DNA from: Ectopseudomonas khazarica
GTDB lineage: Bacteria > Pseudomonadota > Gammaproteobacteria > Pseudomonadales > Pseudomonadaceae
Length of the DNA stretch: 64,000 nt
Assembly (NCBI RefSeq): GCF_004521985.1
Contig: NZ_SBHZ01000021.1
Coordinates: forward strand, 1 to 64,000
Direction: 5' to 3'
The notes below the pieces were generated by a model. That model saw nothing but the letters and a program-made list of their open reading frames with translations, did no database searches and was not told where the DNA came from. The translations under genes and the position numbers were made by a program. The first letter of the stretch is position 1. The number at the start of each line of letters is the position of its first letter. Positions 18,117 through 26,388 of this stretch are shown here, piece by piece.

Positions 18117-18345
18117 AGAGAACAGAATTCTAGTACAAGATTTGTTCTCTAGCACAAATCTAAACTTAGCAATCTGTTCTCTAGAACAAATTAGCTTAGC
18201 AAAAATGTTCTCTAGAACAGATTTTAATTAACTCCTTGTTCTCTAGAACAAATCTTCTTGCCTCATTTGCTCTAGAGAACAGATTTACAACATGCAAAAT
18301 GTTCTCTAGAACAAATCAATAAAAACAATCTGTTCTAGCAAAAAT
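18117..18345. repeat. Iteron array of TGTTCTCTAGAACA palindromes
   Basis: Eight related sites: a degraded one near 18117, then about 18140, 18172, 18204, 18234, 18265 (inverted), 18297 and a half-site at 18328. Core: GTTCT-CT-AGAAC. Centre-to-centre spacing is 30-32 bp, three helical turns, so all sites face the same side of the helix. The array lies between the minus-strand 110-aa gene and the MobC/relaxase operon and is followed by an AT-rich stretch (18350-18480). It is either an origin-type iteron set or a cooperative operator. The rest of 18346-18584 shows only AT-rich DNA with no gene. Confidence 0.8.
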
Positions 18346-18584
18346 ATTTTCAACAATCAATCGAAAAGTTATGGATCAATTAAAATAAGTTAATAATTAG
18401 TGATATAATCAATTTAAGAGAAGAAATTCTAAGCCAGCAATGTATTAACTTATTACCACTTAGTCGTTATTCGTTCCTCATCGACAAAGTAGTAAACGTT
18501 AATACGCTGGCTGCTCACACCCCAGCGGGTGTTGCGCAATTAGAATCAAAAGCAATTAACCATAATAATAAGAAAGGTGAAATC

Positions 18585-18944
18585 ATGAAAAACAACAAAA
18601 GGGGAAAACCCGCCTTACTAGAGTCAAAGAAAAGAACTAACAAGATCCTCGTCGCGCTTAATGCTGAAGAGTATGAGCGCTTGCTAGAGCTTATGGACGA
18701 GAAAGGGTTCGATAGCCCAGCCGTCTTCCTCCGCAGTTCCGGACTCCGCAGCGAACTGCCGGCCAAAAGGATCGTATCCGGTAATCTCCAAAATTTTTAT
18801 GGCGTACTTATCGCATCTGTTCAGCTGCTCGACAAATACCTTGCCGCACCTACCGAGCATCAGAACTACCTGCCCATCCTGAGAGAGCAGTTGTCACACA
18901 AAGCAAAATTGTTAATGAAAGCAATGACGGGAGAATCAGCATGA
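18585..18944 (+). CDS. MobC-like relaxosome accessory protein
   Basis: 119 residues: basic N-terminus, then NKILVALNAEEYERLLELMDEKGFDSPAVFLRSSGLRSEL, a ribbon-helix-helix-like start of the MobC type, and a helical tail. It overlaps the relaxase start as ATGA (18941-18944). MobC proteins bind oriT and help the relaxase open it. Assignment rests on fold pattern and operon position. Confidence 0.7.
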   Translation: MKNNKRGKPALLESKKRTNKILVALNAEEYERLLELMDEKGFDSPAVFLRSSGLRSELPAKRIVSGNLQNFYGVLIASVQLLDKYLAAPTEHQNYLPILREQLSHKAKLLMKAMTGESA

Positions 18945-20200
18945 TCTCCAGAAAATTCGCAAACGAAAAAGGCTCATCAAAAACACGTGTTGAGTATGTA
19001 TTTGGTAAAGGCCACGAACACAAGTGCGAGCACGTAGAATTTGTTGGTGGAAACGTATTTGGCTCAACACCTGAAGAACTGACTGAAGAAATGGACATGC
19101 CATGCGACTTACGCAAAGCAGCTACAGGGAAGGATTCGGGCAAGTGTCACATGCACTACATACTGAGCCTAGCTGCTGGTGAGATCCTTAGCCCAAGCCA
19201 GTGGCGGCAGGTGCTGGATAAGACAATGAGCGCACTCGGCTACACAGAAGACCATAAATTCTTCGGCATGCTGCATCACGACACTGATCATCAGCACATG
19301 CACATAATCGCCAACCGCATCAGCATGCGTGACTACAAGCTGCTCTCAGAAAGCAACGACTACGAGATCTTGATGGCCGTGTGTAGAGAGATCGAGCAGG
19401 AATACGGCCTACAAGTAGTACCGATGCCGCACGAAACTTTTGGTGTAAACCTCACCCGTGATGAAGTCGAAGCATCTCAGAAATCAGGGGATGTCGCATG
19501 GAAGCACAAAGTCATTGCCCGTGTAGCTACGGCTCTTGAACGTACCCAAGAACGCGGCGGAAACATGCTCGACTTCATCGCCCATCTGAAAAAAGCGCAA
19601 ATTAGCGTCGAACTAACGACTGACAAATCCGGTAAGCCTACTGGGATTAGTTATAAGTTCGAAGGGAAGTCGATATCTGGTCGCCAGCTTAAGAGATCGC
19701 GTTTTACTTGGCAAAATCTAATTAAAAGAGAAGGAATTCACTATGACGAATCTATGCTTCAAGAATTACAGAAAGCTGTTAGAACAAGAGATGCAGAATC
19801 AGCGCAACGGCCAGGACCGCAACCAACACCCCACAGAGGGCTCTTCGTCAGCACCGAAAGACCAAAAGTGAGGACAAAGACTTTCGCCATTGTCATACAA
19901 GCTGACCGGCCTCGACGTACGGCTATAAGCCGTATCCTGGAGCCAACATACACAAAGGGCAACAAGCTCTTCTACGTCTTCAATCAGCAAGAAAAACTGC
20001 GTCGTGATCAGCTTCAACTCAAGATCATGAACGAGAGCGCACTGAGAATGGCCAGAGCTGCAATGCAGCTAGTCGAAGCAATCTTGTCGATCTTCAGGTG
20101 CAAAATCGAAATCGACTATACACCAGAAGACGCGCCTGGCCCAATCTACTCTCTTGAAAAAGAAACGGAAAAACCAAGGCTCGAACTATCACTCAGCTAG
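18941..20200 (+). CDS. MOBP-type relaxase (mobilization nuclease)
   Basis: 419 residues. The three-histidine motif is HHDTDHQHMHI (112-122) followed by IANRI, and a candidate nicking tyrosine is Y19 (RVEYVFGKGHE). That is the N-terminal relaxase domain of the MOBP family; the C-terminal half is basic and shows no primase or helicase domain. It would nick oriT and pilot the strand into a recipient using another element's transfer apparatus, since no type IV secretion genes are in the window. It is translationally coupled to the MobC-like gene. Confidence 0.9.
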   Translation: MISRKFANEKGSSKTRVEYVFGKGHEHKCEHVEFVGGNVFGSTPEELTEEMDMPCDLRKAATGKDSGKCHMHYILSLAAGEILSPSQWRQVLDKTMSALGYTEDHKFFGMLHHDTDHQHMHIIANRISMRDYKLLSESNDYEILMAVCREIEQEYGLQVVPMPHETFGVNLTRDEVEASQKSGDVAWKHKVIARVATALERTQERGGNMLDFIAHLKKAQISVELTTDKSGKPTGISYKFEGKSISGRQLKRSRFTWQNLIKREGIHYDESMLQELQKAVRTRDAESAQRPGPQPTPHRGLFVSTERPKVRTKTFAIVIQADRPRRTAISRILEPTYTKGNKLFYVFNQQEKLRRDQLQLKIMNESALRMARAAMQLVEAILSIFRCKIEIDYTPEDAPGPIYSLEKETEKPRLELSLS

Positions 20201-20364
20201 TCCCGCCGCCCTCGTGGCGGCTTCTTATTAAATCTCTCTAATATCCTGGTTTTCTCTGCCTCTCCCTCTTTATTAATCCGCTCCACTTCTTCCGCTGTTA
20301 ACTCTTTAAGTTTATCCAGCTTCTCTTGCTGCGCCATCTCCTTCTCTTCTTCCAATGCTTTCAT
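20197..20364 (-). CDS. Small charged coiled-coil ORF
   Basis: 55 residues (begins MKALEEEKEMAQQEKLDKLK, ends in KKPPRGRRD), almost one long charged helix. Its stop shares CTAG with the relaxase stop on the other strand. Ribosome site is modest (GGGA about 8 nt upstream). It may instead be fortuitous; codon choice and the amphipathic pattern favour coding. Function unknown. Confidence 0.4.
   Translation of the reverse strand: MKALEEEKEMAQQEKLDKLKELTAEEVERINKEGEAEKTRILERFNKKPPRGRRD
20205..20229 (+). terminator. Probable relaxase terminator
   Basis: Stem GCCGCC (20205-20210) and GGCGGC (20216-20221), 5-nt loop, then TTCTTATT. It begins 5 nt after the relaxase stop. Confidence 0.55.
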
Positions 20365-20475
20365 TTACTGTCCCTATATATTATTTTAAATATTTTAACG
20401 GCCAATGTTAAAAATGCAATTTATACTGTTATAATATAATTATGCAAACAAAATAACAAAAAAAGGAAAAATTGC

Positions 20476-20802
20476 ATGGATACTAAAATAACACTTAAAG
20501 CAGAAGCAATACTTCAAAAAATGGTTAAGAGCCTCAAAGCTGAACGCTCTAGTCTTTATTCAGACATTCACCTCTCTAAGCTAGCCAGCAACTACAATCT
20601 GAGCTTCAAGATTCGCACTTATGATGTTTTTACAACCATTAAGCTTACTTTCGACTTTGAACTGATCGGCGTGTTCACTTGGGTGCCTGAGCACAAAGGT
20701 GTCAAGAACGTCGCATCTGCACAGGAAGCAATGAACAAACGACATCTTGATCTCTACGAAGCCAAAATCGCTCCAGTTCTCGCTAAAGTAGTTGGAGCTT
20801 AA
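20476..20802 (+). CDS. Hypothetical protein, element backbone
   Basis: 108 residues, no recognised family. An AAGGAAAA ribosome site and an AT-rich promoter with TATAAT (about 20430-20440) precede it. Two basic helices are followed by a strand-rich part (FKIRTYDVFTTIKLTFDFELIGVFTW) and a helical C-terminus. It is followed 2 bp later by another small gene, so the two form an operon. Confidence 0.6.
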   Translation: MDTKITLKAEAILQKMVKSLKAERSSLYSDIHLSKLASNYNLSFKIRTYDVFTTIKLTFDFELIGVFTWVPEHKGVKNVASAQEAMNKRHLDLYEAKIAPVLAKVVGA

Positions 20803-20804
20803 TC

Positions 20805-21095
20805 ATGCACCCAAGATCTCAAGAACGCGATTTTTCTATCCGTCTGAGCCGAGCGATGGCCATAGCAGCTAATCACTTCATGACAACCAAAGAATTCGAA
20901 GCTTTCGATGAATGCTGCAAGATCTCAGCTCGTGCAGTGAATGAAGGCATCACGGAAGCCGAGCTGATCGAACTCGAATCATTCGTCAGCCAGAGAACCG
21001 GTATATCTATTCAGGTGCCTGCTGGAGAGGTATTCGGCGTGAAGCTGAAAGTTGTCGAAGACAACGTGATCGAAGCAGCCTGGCCATCAAATTGA
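20805..21095 (+). CDS. Hypothetical protein, element backbone
   Basis: 96 residues, mixed helical then strand-rich (ISIQVPAGEVFGVKLKVVEDNVIEAAW). Starts 3 nt after the stop of the 108-aa gene. No recognised family and no membrane segment. It converges on the minus-strand 171-aa gene with a 3-bp gap and no obvious terminator. Confidence 0.6.
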   Translation: MHPRSQERDFSIRLSRAMAIAANHFMTTKEFEAFDECCKISARAVNEGITEAELIELESFVSQRTGISIQVPAGEVFGVKLKVVEDNVIEAAWPSN

Positions 21096-21098
21096 TGG

Positions 21099-21614
21099 TC
21101 AGGACCAGCGATTCTCGAACTCGTAGCCTAGCTCTTCTAGCATGTTTCCGAGTTCCAGTGATACTCGCTCTTCATAGAAGAGCTTCTGGTCGTTGTAGGT
21201 CAGAGCGAGATGCATTGGTTCGACAACCACATTGCCGTACATATCTTTGATAGTCGGCGGCTCTTTTACCCAGACCTCAATGAGCGCTAAGCCTGAAAAA
21301 TCAACTCGCCTCATCCTTGGCGGAATCGACACTTCCGCTTTTCGATCAAGCGCGCCACATTCGTTCCAGCGGCTCAAAGAAACGGCATACGTCTTGTAGC
21401 TGTTGTCAGCGATCATCGACAGCTTCTCTAGCGCTGAATCGCCTGCCAGCGGAAGCCCCGGCAGCAAGGCTGCCAAGGCATTGGCATCGACAAAAAACTC
21501 ATCGAGTTTCGGATTCCCGGCAAGATTTCTGAAGTGATCGAAGCTCTTCATGCCGTTCGCCAGAATCTTCGGCTGTGCTGCCTGCGCCTTCTCAAGTGTA
21601 AATGACATTGACAA
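21099..21614 (-). CDS. Hypothetical protein, possibly phage- or element-structural
   Basis: 171 residues (or 169 from the next ATG). Soluble, mixed alpha/beta, with no cysteines in a motif and no membrane segment. It lies 15 bp downstream of the 187-aa gene and the two are co-oriented, so they form an operon. I do not recognise it. Confidence 0.6.
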   Translation of the reverse strand: MSMSFTLEKAQAAQPKILANGMKSFDHFRNLAGNPKLDEFFVDANALAALLPGLPLAGDSALEKLSMIADNSYKTYAVSLSRWNECGALDRKAEVSIPPRMRRVDFSGLALIEVWVKEPPTIKDMYGNVVVEPMHLALTYNDQKLFYEERVSLELGNMLEELGYEFENRWS

Positions 21615-21629
21615 TTAACTCCTTTTATA

Positions 21630-22193
21630 TCAAGCAGTTATATTGAATTTGGCTACATCTGTCACTATCGAATTTCCGGCATCTGCTACTGCTTCGATCT
21701 CGACTAAGAGTTCACCTTTCGGGATCAGCGATCCGCTCATGTCAATCTCATTTCCATCTACGCCATAACTCACCGCTTTGGTGATGCCGCCCTGCTTCAA
21801 ACGCACGTTGTACGTGACCCCATCTTCCGGCACGTCAAGCGGGTCGGTGTCGAGCAGAATGCCCCGGTAATCGCTGCTGCGGCGGCACCACCTTATCTGG
21901 TACGTCGAGCTTTTGGACACGTTGTTGCCGGAATACCAGCCATTGAGCATCACCCCTGCTGGACGCACTGGCAGCTTGTACCTGCCAATCACATTGACGG
22001 TATGCGTGTAGCCAAGCTCGTTGCCCGGTCTTTGTGCGACACAGATGAGATCACCGGCCTGGTACGCATCCGCAGTACCCGTAGCGGCATTGATAGCCCA
22101 GTCCACCTGGGCTTGATCCGTCTGCCCTTGGTCGTTCAGCGGGATGTAGTCGCTTCCGAACGCGACGATGAAATCTTCTATAGTGATAGACAT
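21630..22193 (-). CDS. Hypothetical beta-rich protein
   Basis: 187 residues, strand-rich, with short repeated glycine turns (GGITKAVSYGVDGNEIDMSGSLIPKGELLVEIEAVADAGNS). The pattern recalls phage or secreted structural proteins, but no family can be named. First gene of a two-gene minus-strand operon, divergent from the antitoxin-like gene across a short AT-rich promoter region (22194-22252). Confidence 0.6.
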   Translation of the reverse strand: MSITIEDFIVAFGSDYIPLNDQGQTDQAQVDWAINAATGTADAYQAGDLICVAQRPGNELGYTHTVNVIGRYKLPVRPAGVMLNGWYSGNNVSKSSTYQIRWCRRSSDYRGILLDTDPLDVPEDGVTYNVRLKQGGITKAVSYGVDGNEIDMSGSLIPKGELLVEIEAVADAGNSIVTDVAKFNITA

Positions 22194-22252
22194 AGCAAAT
22201 CCTGTTGCTTTTTATTATTATACCGCATATTTAATATTAATTAACTATACTG

Positions 22253-22450
22253 GTGAACGATGTGGCAGAAAAAGTGATAGATAAAGAAGTTCTTGAAGCA
22301 GCTATTAAGTTGTTTGGCGAAAATGAAGCGGAGGCTATTAATTGGCTGAATAAACCGGCACTGGCGCTGGGAAGGGTTAAGCCTGTAGAAGCCAATAATG
22401 CTGATGTACTAAATCTGATAGGCCAGATTGAGCACGGCGTGTGTTCATAA
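22253..22450 (+). CDS. Orphan antitoxin fragment, Xre/MbcA/ParS toxin-binding domain
   Basis: 65 residues from a GTG. The sequence AIKLFGENEAEAINWLNKPALALGRVKPVEANNADVLNLIGQIEHGV is the C-terminal toxin-binding domain (DUF2384) of Xre-type antitoxins of RES-domain toxins. The usual N-terminal HTH is missing and no RES toxin ORF follows (22451-22721 has none). It is either a stand-alone antitoxin that could neutralise toxins of other elements, or a remnant. Confidence 0.7.
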   Translation: MNDVAEKVIDKEVLEAAIKLFGENEAEAINWLNKPALALGRVKPVEANNADVLNLIGQIEHGVCS

Positions 22451-22721
22451 AAAGGTTCTTCTATTTTCCACGATACTCATCTATTTGCTGTGGATTAAGC
22501 GTTACAGCAAGCCGGAAGCTCAGTGCAAACGCGAAGATGATCATTTTCGGAATTTATAGTCCGCTTGTAGCCGACAGCTGCCGGTCCTGAAAGGCAGAAA
22601 TTGGCCAATTGCTGCCGCATCAATGGGCGCCTGCCCGAGTCACACAAGATGACTGGGGCAGACCATAATGGGTCTCTGGCCGAGGCCAAGTATAGAGATC
22701 TGAAACCCCAAAGGAGCTTCA

Positions 22722-23726
22722 ATGCATCTGGTAATGCTCGATACATGCGTATGGCTTGATATTTCATCCCAGAAGTCAGAGCTGCCAATGCTCACGGCGA
22801 TAGAGCATCTAGTCGAGGATGGCGTTATCAAGATCCTGCTGCCCGACTTGGTACGGACTGAGTACGAGCGAAATAAAGACAGGGTGATCGAGGCCACACG
22901 CAAACGCCTCGCGAACGAATTCAGGGTGGTTAAAGGTGTCATTGAGTCGTTCGGCGGCGACGGAAGGGACGTAGCGCTTCAGACGTTGGATGACGTGAAT
23001 CACCGTCTGCCAATACTTTCAGAAGCCACCGAGGGCACGGTTAAGCGCGTCCTGAGGTTATTCGACACAGCTTTGGTTGTAGCAATAACTGATAAGGCAA
23101 AAATTAAAGCAGCTGAGCGTGCAATCGCGAAGAAGGCTCCGTTCCACAAGCAAAAAAATAGTGTTGCCGACGCGGTGCTTATTGAGGCATTCCAAGAGTA
23201 TCGGATAGAACACGCAGATGAGTACGACTCCTTTCGGTTCGTCACCCATAACGTCAATGATTTTTCAGCCAAAGACCACCGCTTACCTCACGAAGATTTT
23301 GCAGAAATCTTTGATGACCAAACCCATTTCTACAATGCCACAAGCCAGGCCGTAGAGGTTCTGCTCGACCTCGAAGAGTTCCACTATGAGTACGACTGGG
23401 CCTGGGAGGATCAGACACGCGGCCTACAAGAAATCTTGGGGGCAATGGACGAGCTGGTCGATAAAGTTTGGTACAACAGGCATATGAGCCGCGCTCACCA
23501 CATTGAGCAAGGAACTATCAATCTCATCCCCGATGGAGTTGAACGTAATTCCAATGGTGAGATTCACCAACACATCTGGAAAGGTGCATTGGCCGCTGCT
23601 GAGAGGGTGAGAAATCAGTACGAGGACACTGGCCCTTGGGACGATTTTGAGTGGGGCATGCTCAACGGCAAGCTTTCCGCTCTCCGCTGGGTACTAGGAG
23701 ATGAATGGGACATGCTCGACACCTAA
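22722..23726 (+). CDS. PIN-domain (putative RNase) protein
   Basis: 334 residues. The N-terminal PIN domain starts MHLVMLDTCVWLDIS (D7), with E47 (RTEYERN), D149 (SVADAVLIEAF) and D179 (FVTHNVNDFS), the acidic tetrad of a metal-dependent ribonuclease of the DUF4935 kind. The C-terminal 120 residues are acidic and of unknown fold. No small antitoxin gene is adjacent, so it is unlike a VapBC pair; stand-alone long PIN proteins do occur in defence islands. Substrate unknown. Confidence 0.75.
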   Translation: MHLVMLDTCVWLDISSQKSELPMLTAIEHLVEDGVIKILLPDLVRTEYERNKDRVIEATRKRLANEFRVVKGVIESFGGDGRDVALQTLDDVNHRLPILSEATEGTVKRVLRLFDTALVVAITDKAKIKAAERAIAKKAPFHKQKNSVADAVLIEAFQEYRIEHADEYDSFRFVTHNVNDFSAKDHRLPHEDFAEIFDDQTHFYNATSQAVEVLLDLEEFHYEYDWAWEDQTRGLQEILGAMDELVDKVWYNRHMSRAHHIEQGTINLIPDGVERNSNGEIHQHIWKGALAAAERVRNQYEDTGPWDDFEWGMLNGKLSALRWVLGDEWDMLDT

Positions 23727-23860
23727 AGCAATAGAGGGGCCACACCCCTTCTGGATCGACATCAAGCAGCCATTCACAAGATCGCTGCGTGGTGACATTG
23801 CGAAATCCTAGCCTGGGGCTAACCTCAGGAGACCAGCTGGTTGCCACCAGGGAGGTGGAG

Positions 23861-24253
23861 ATGGAACCGTTCTTGGCGGGGCTCAAGGAGGTCGCAGCCA
23901 CCTCCGCGCAGTTGACTACCTGGGCGCTGGCGATGCTGGGCGGTTCAATTGCTGTGGTAATCGGATCATCGCATTTCAGTCCCCGGAATCGCTGGGCGCG
24001 AAGCTTTTATTTCATCCTCGCCTTTGCGTGGTTTTCCTTACTGATCTCTATCAGAGCGGGGAATGAGCTTGCACGCAGCTACCTTGCCACTCTGTTCACT
24101 AAAGGTGATGCTCAGCAACTTGCTTTTGACCAGATCAACACCCACTACGAAACCCAGCTGAATTATCTGCTCTGGGGGGTGATTGCTTGCTCGATCTGGC
24201 TTGCAGCTTACTTGATTTGGTGGGTTATATTTCGCCAGGAGGGCAAATCATGA
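23861..24253 (+). CDS. Three-TM membrane protein
   Basis: 130 residues from the ATG at 23861, with GGAGG 5 nt upstream (the open frame back to 23789 lacks a site). Predicted segments: about 13-34 (TTWALAMLGGSIAVVIGSS), 42-60 (FYFILAFAWFSLLISIRAG) and 102-124 (LLWGVIACSIWLAAYLIWWVIF). The next gene starts within its stop (ATGA). Function unknown; a small inner-membrane plus exported protein pair. Confidence 0.65.
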   Translation: MEPFLAGLKEVAATSAQLTTWALAMLGGSIAVVIGSSHFSPRNRWARSFYFILAFAWFSLLISIRAGNELARSYLATLFTKGDAQQLAFDQINTHYETQLNYLLWGVIACSIWLAAYLIWWVIFRQEGKS

Positions 24254-24699
24254 GTGTGAGATTGATTGCCGTAGGTGGGCTACTACTGGGTATTTCATCG
24301 ATTGTTTCGGCTGCCACCGAGTGTCGATGTGATGTCTTTCCATTTCTTCCGAGCCCCCCATGTCCAAGGTTCTGCAATGCCTTGCTCTTCGATAAGGCTG
24401 ACATTGGGGTATTGAAAAAAAACCTAAAGCTTTCAACCGAAGAGGCCGACTCATTGGAGCGTTATCGCTTTGTGTTCGGATTGACAGATCCAAAGAGTGC
24501 AGTTGCTGCCTCTGAAATATCCCTAACAGCAGAGGATGTCGCGAACCTGGAGAGGGTCCAGCTGAAGCTTGGCGACCTCAGCAAGAACGCGGCTTCTCCT
24601 TTGATCGAATCGGTTCCTTCCAGGATGCGAGTCGTACCTATATCAGACTGGGCTTATGATCCGAAGGGACTTGAATCCTCACCTTGGCGCGAGAACTAG
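24250..24699 (+). CDS. Exported cysteine-containing hypothetical protein
   Basis: 149 residues from the ATG at 24250 (GGAGG 8 nt upstream, ATGA overlap with the membrane protein). A signal peptide is clear (MSVRLIAVGGLLLGISSIVSAA), then CRCDVF and CPRFC, so at least two disulfides are possible. The rest is helical and acidic. No family recognised. Coupling suggests that it works with the preceding membrane protein at the envelope. Confidence 0.65.
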   Translation: MSVRLIAVGGLLLGISSIVSAATECRCDVFPFLPSPPCPRFCNALLFDKADIGVLKKNLKLSTEEADSLERYRFVFGLTDPKSAVAASEISLTAEDVANLERVQLKLGDLSKNAASPLIESVPSRMRVVPISDWAYDPKGLESSPWREN

Positions 24700-24957
24700 A
24701 CAGATCATGGAGTCTTTTAACGGCGGCTGTACTCAGCTCCTGCAACCGCCATCCCTACGGAATGACAAAGCCCGAGTGTAAGAATACGAGCACCACACCT
24801 TGCGTGACTTAGGGAATGCCACGGAGTCGACCAAAGTCGGCCGATTTCTGCTGGTGCCTATCGGCTACTTGGGGTCGACGCCGGCCTGTCGCGGCCGGCA
24901 GCAGTCGACCATTGCGGACGTTCAGAGAGCGTTCATAAAAATGGACCGACTCAAATA

Positions 24958-26388
24958 TCAGGTAGGAATGACGCTCTTAAGGCTCACGATCGTGATGCTC
25001 TTGGCTCCGCGAGTTAGCGCGACATAGAGTTCCTTCGGTGTCATGGCGTCAGCTTCAAGAATGATCGCATGGTGATATTCCAACCCCTTGACCAGCAAAG
25101 TCGTGCCTATAAGTTTGTTGTGGCGTATTGGTCGTCCGGCATGACGGAAGTCTCGCTGGAAACGCTGTGCGCTTTCCATGAGGCTTAAATCATTATTCTC
25201 TTCATGTATACGCAGAACCTTCACCAGCCTGTTCAACAGGTCACGTCGATATGCAGAAGTTTCCGGATTTAGCTGAATAGCCGCCATCAAGTACGACAAT
25301 TTTTGACTCGTCGGCTCAGTAAGGAAGTTGTTTGCCGCTTCCAAGACATTTGGGTATTTGGTCGCCTTAGTCAGTTTCGCGACCTCCCCCCGCTTAGTCG
25401 CAGCCGTCAAAATTCCATCGATCGAGTTGAAGCATTTTTTTGCAAACTCGATGACTAGGAGCAATTTCTTGCTCGGCGTCGGCGCACTTTCGAGCTTCTT
25501 GATGAAGCCGAACAGGTCTTTCCCCTCGACCTCCTCGATACTAGAGAACTTACCGCGGAGCAGTTGCGCGAGCTTGTGCGCCTTGTTCTTGGACCTTTGA
25601 TCCCCCGAATAAATGGCAATCACCGCTTCTTCATAGTCTAGAAATTTGTAGAAAAAGTTGAGACGCGCTGGGTTGGTGAAATCCTCCAGATCCACCGCAA
25701 CCCTCTCGACTCCTTTAGGTAATGGCGCATGAATCGATATTTTTTCGCCGGCGCGAAGACGCCTACTAACGCCGTCGAGCCAGTCTCCAAGTTCTTCAGC
25801 GCCGGCTAAATGCCAACGCCATGGTGTCCTTAGCTCACCCAGTTTTTGATAGTTAGGATAGACATGCTGCTCCCAATCCACGGGCTGATCCGCAAAATCG
25901 AAAATTGCCTGCATGGGATCGCCTAGCAAACGGCAAGGCAACAGGCTCGCTAGAGCCTCGACCAACAGGTGCTGTTGAGTCGAGCAGTCCTGATACTCGT
26001 CGACATATACACCTGAATACGAACTGCGAACTATTCGCTCAACAAAGGGCCTATCGAGCAAGGAGGTACAGGCCGCGTAGAGCTTTTGCCATTCATTTCC
26101 GTTTGGGTATTCCTGCGTCCAATTGGAAGTTTTGGGGAAGCTCAGGCACATCCGCAGCGACCAACTTGCAATGGTATCAATCTGATAGCGCGATGAGGGC
26201 ACTGCCAACGTCTGCATTTTTTTCTGGATCGAATTAACACCTGCATACGTGTGCGTCAGAATCAATTGTCGTTGCATCGAAGCCTTGACGGCCATAGCTA
26301 TCAAATGCGTCTTGCCATATCCCGCTGGGGCAATCACGTAGCCTTTTCCGTTAAAGTTCGCCAGCTCTAAGGGCAAGTTGTCATCCAT
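24958..26388 (-). CDS. gajB: UvrD/PcrA-like SF1 helicase, GajB-like
   Basis: 476 residues. Walker A APAGYGKT (20-27), Walker B VDEYQD (129-134), GDPMQAIFDF (motif III) and a C-terminal VALTRGAKSITIVSL (motif VI region, here with TRGA for TRAR). Length fits GajB (about 494). It overlaps the end of the OLD-family gene by 8 bp and is read from the same operon. In Gabija, GajB joins a GajA tetramer and is activated by DNA termini to cut off phage DNA replication. Name given by family and partner; not searched. Confidence 0.75.
   Translation of the reverse strand: MDDNLPLELANFNGKGYVIAPAGYGKTHLIAMAVKASMQRQLILTHTYAGVNSIQKKMQTLAVPSSRYQIDTIASWSLRMCLSFPKTSNWTQEYPNGNEWQKLYAACTSLLDRPFVERIVRSSYSGVYVDEYQDCSTQQHLLVEALASLLPCRLLGDPMQAIFDFADQPVDWEQHVYPNYQKLGELRTPWRWHLAGAEELGDWLDGVSRRLRAGEKISIHAPLPKGVERVAVDLEDFTNPARLNFFYKFLDYEEAVIAIYSGDQRSKNKAHKLAQLLRGKFSSIEEVEGKDLFGFIKKLESAPTPSKKLLLVIEFAKKCFNSIDGILTAATKRGEVAKLTKATKYPNVLEAANNFLTEPTSQKLSYLMAAIQLNPETSAYRRDLLNRLVKVLRIHEENNDLSLMESAQRFQRDFRHAGRPIRHNKLIGTTLLVKGLEYHHAIILEADAMTPKELYVALTRGAKSITIVSLKSVIPT

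Noticed and set aside
22451..22721. A RES toxin following the antitoxin domain
   Set aside because: No frame on either strand shows RES motifs; the stretch holds only the degraded intergenic motif.
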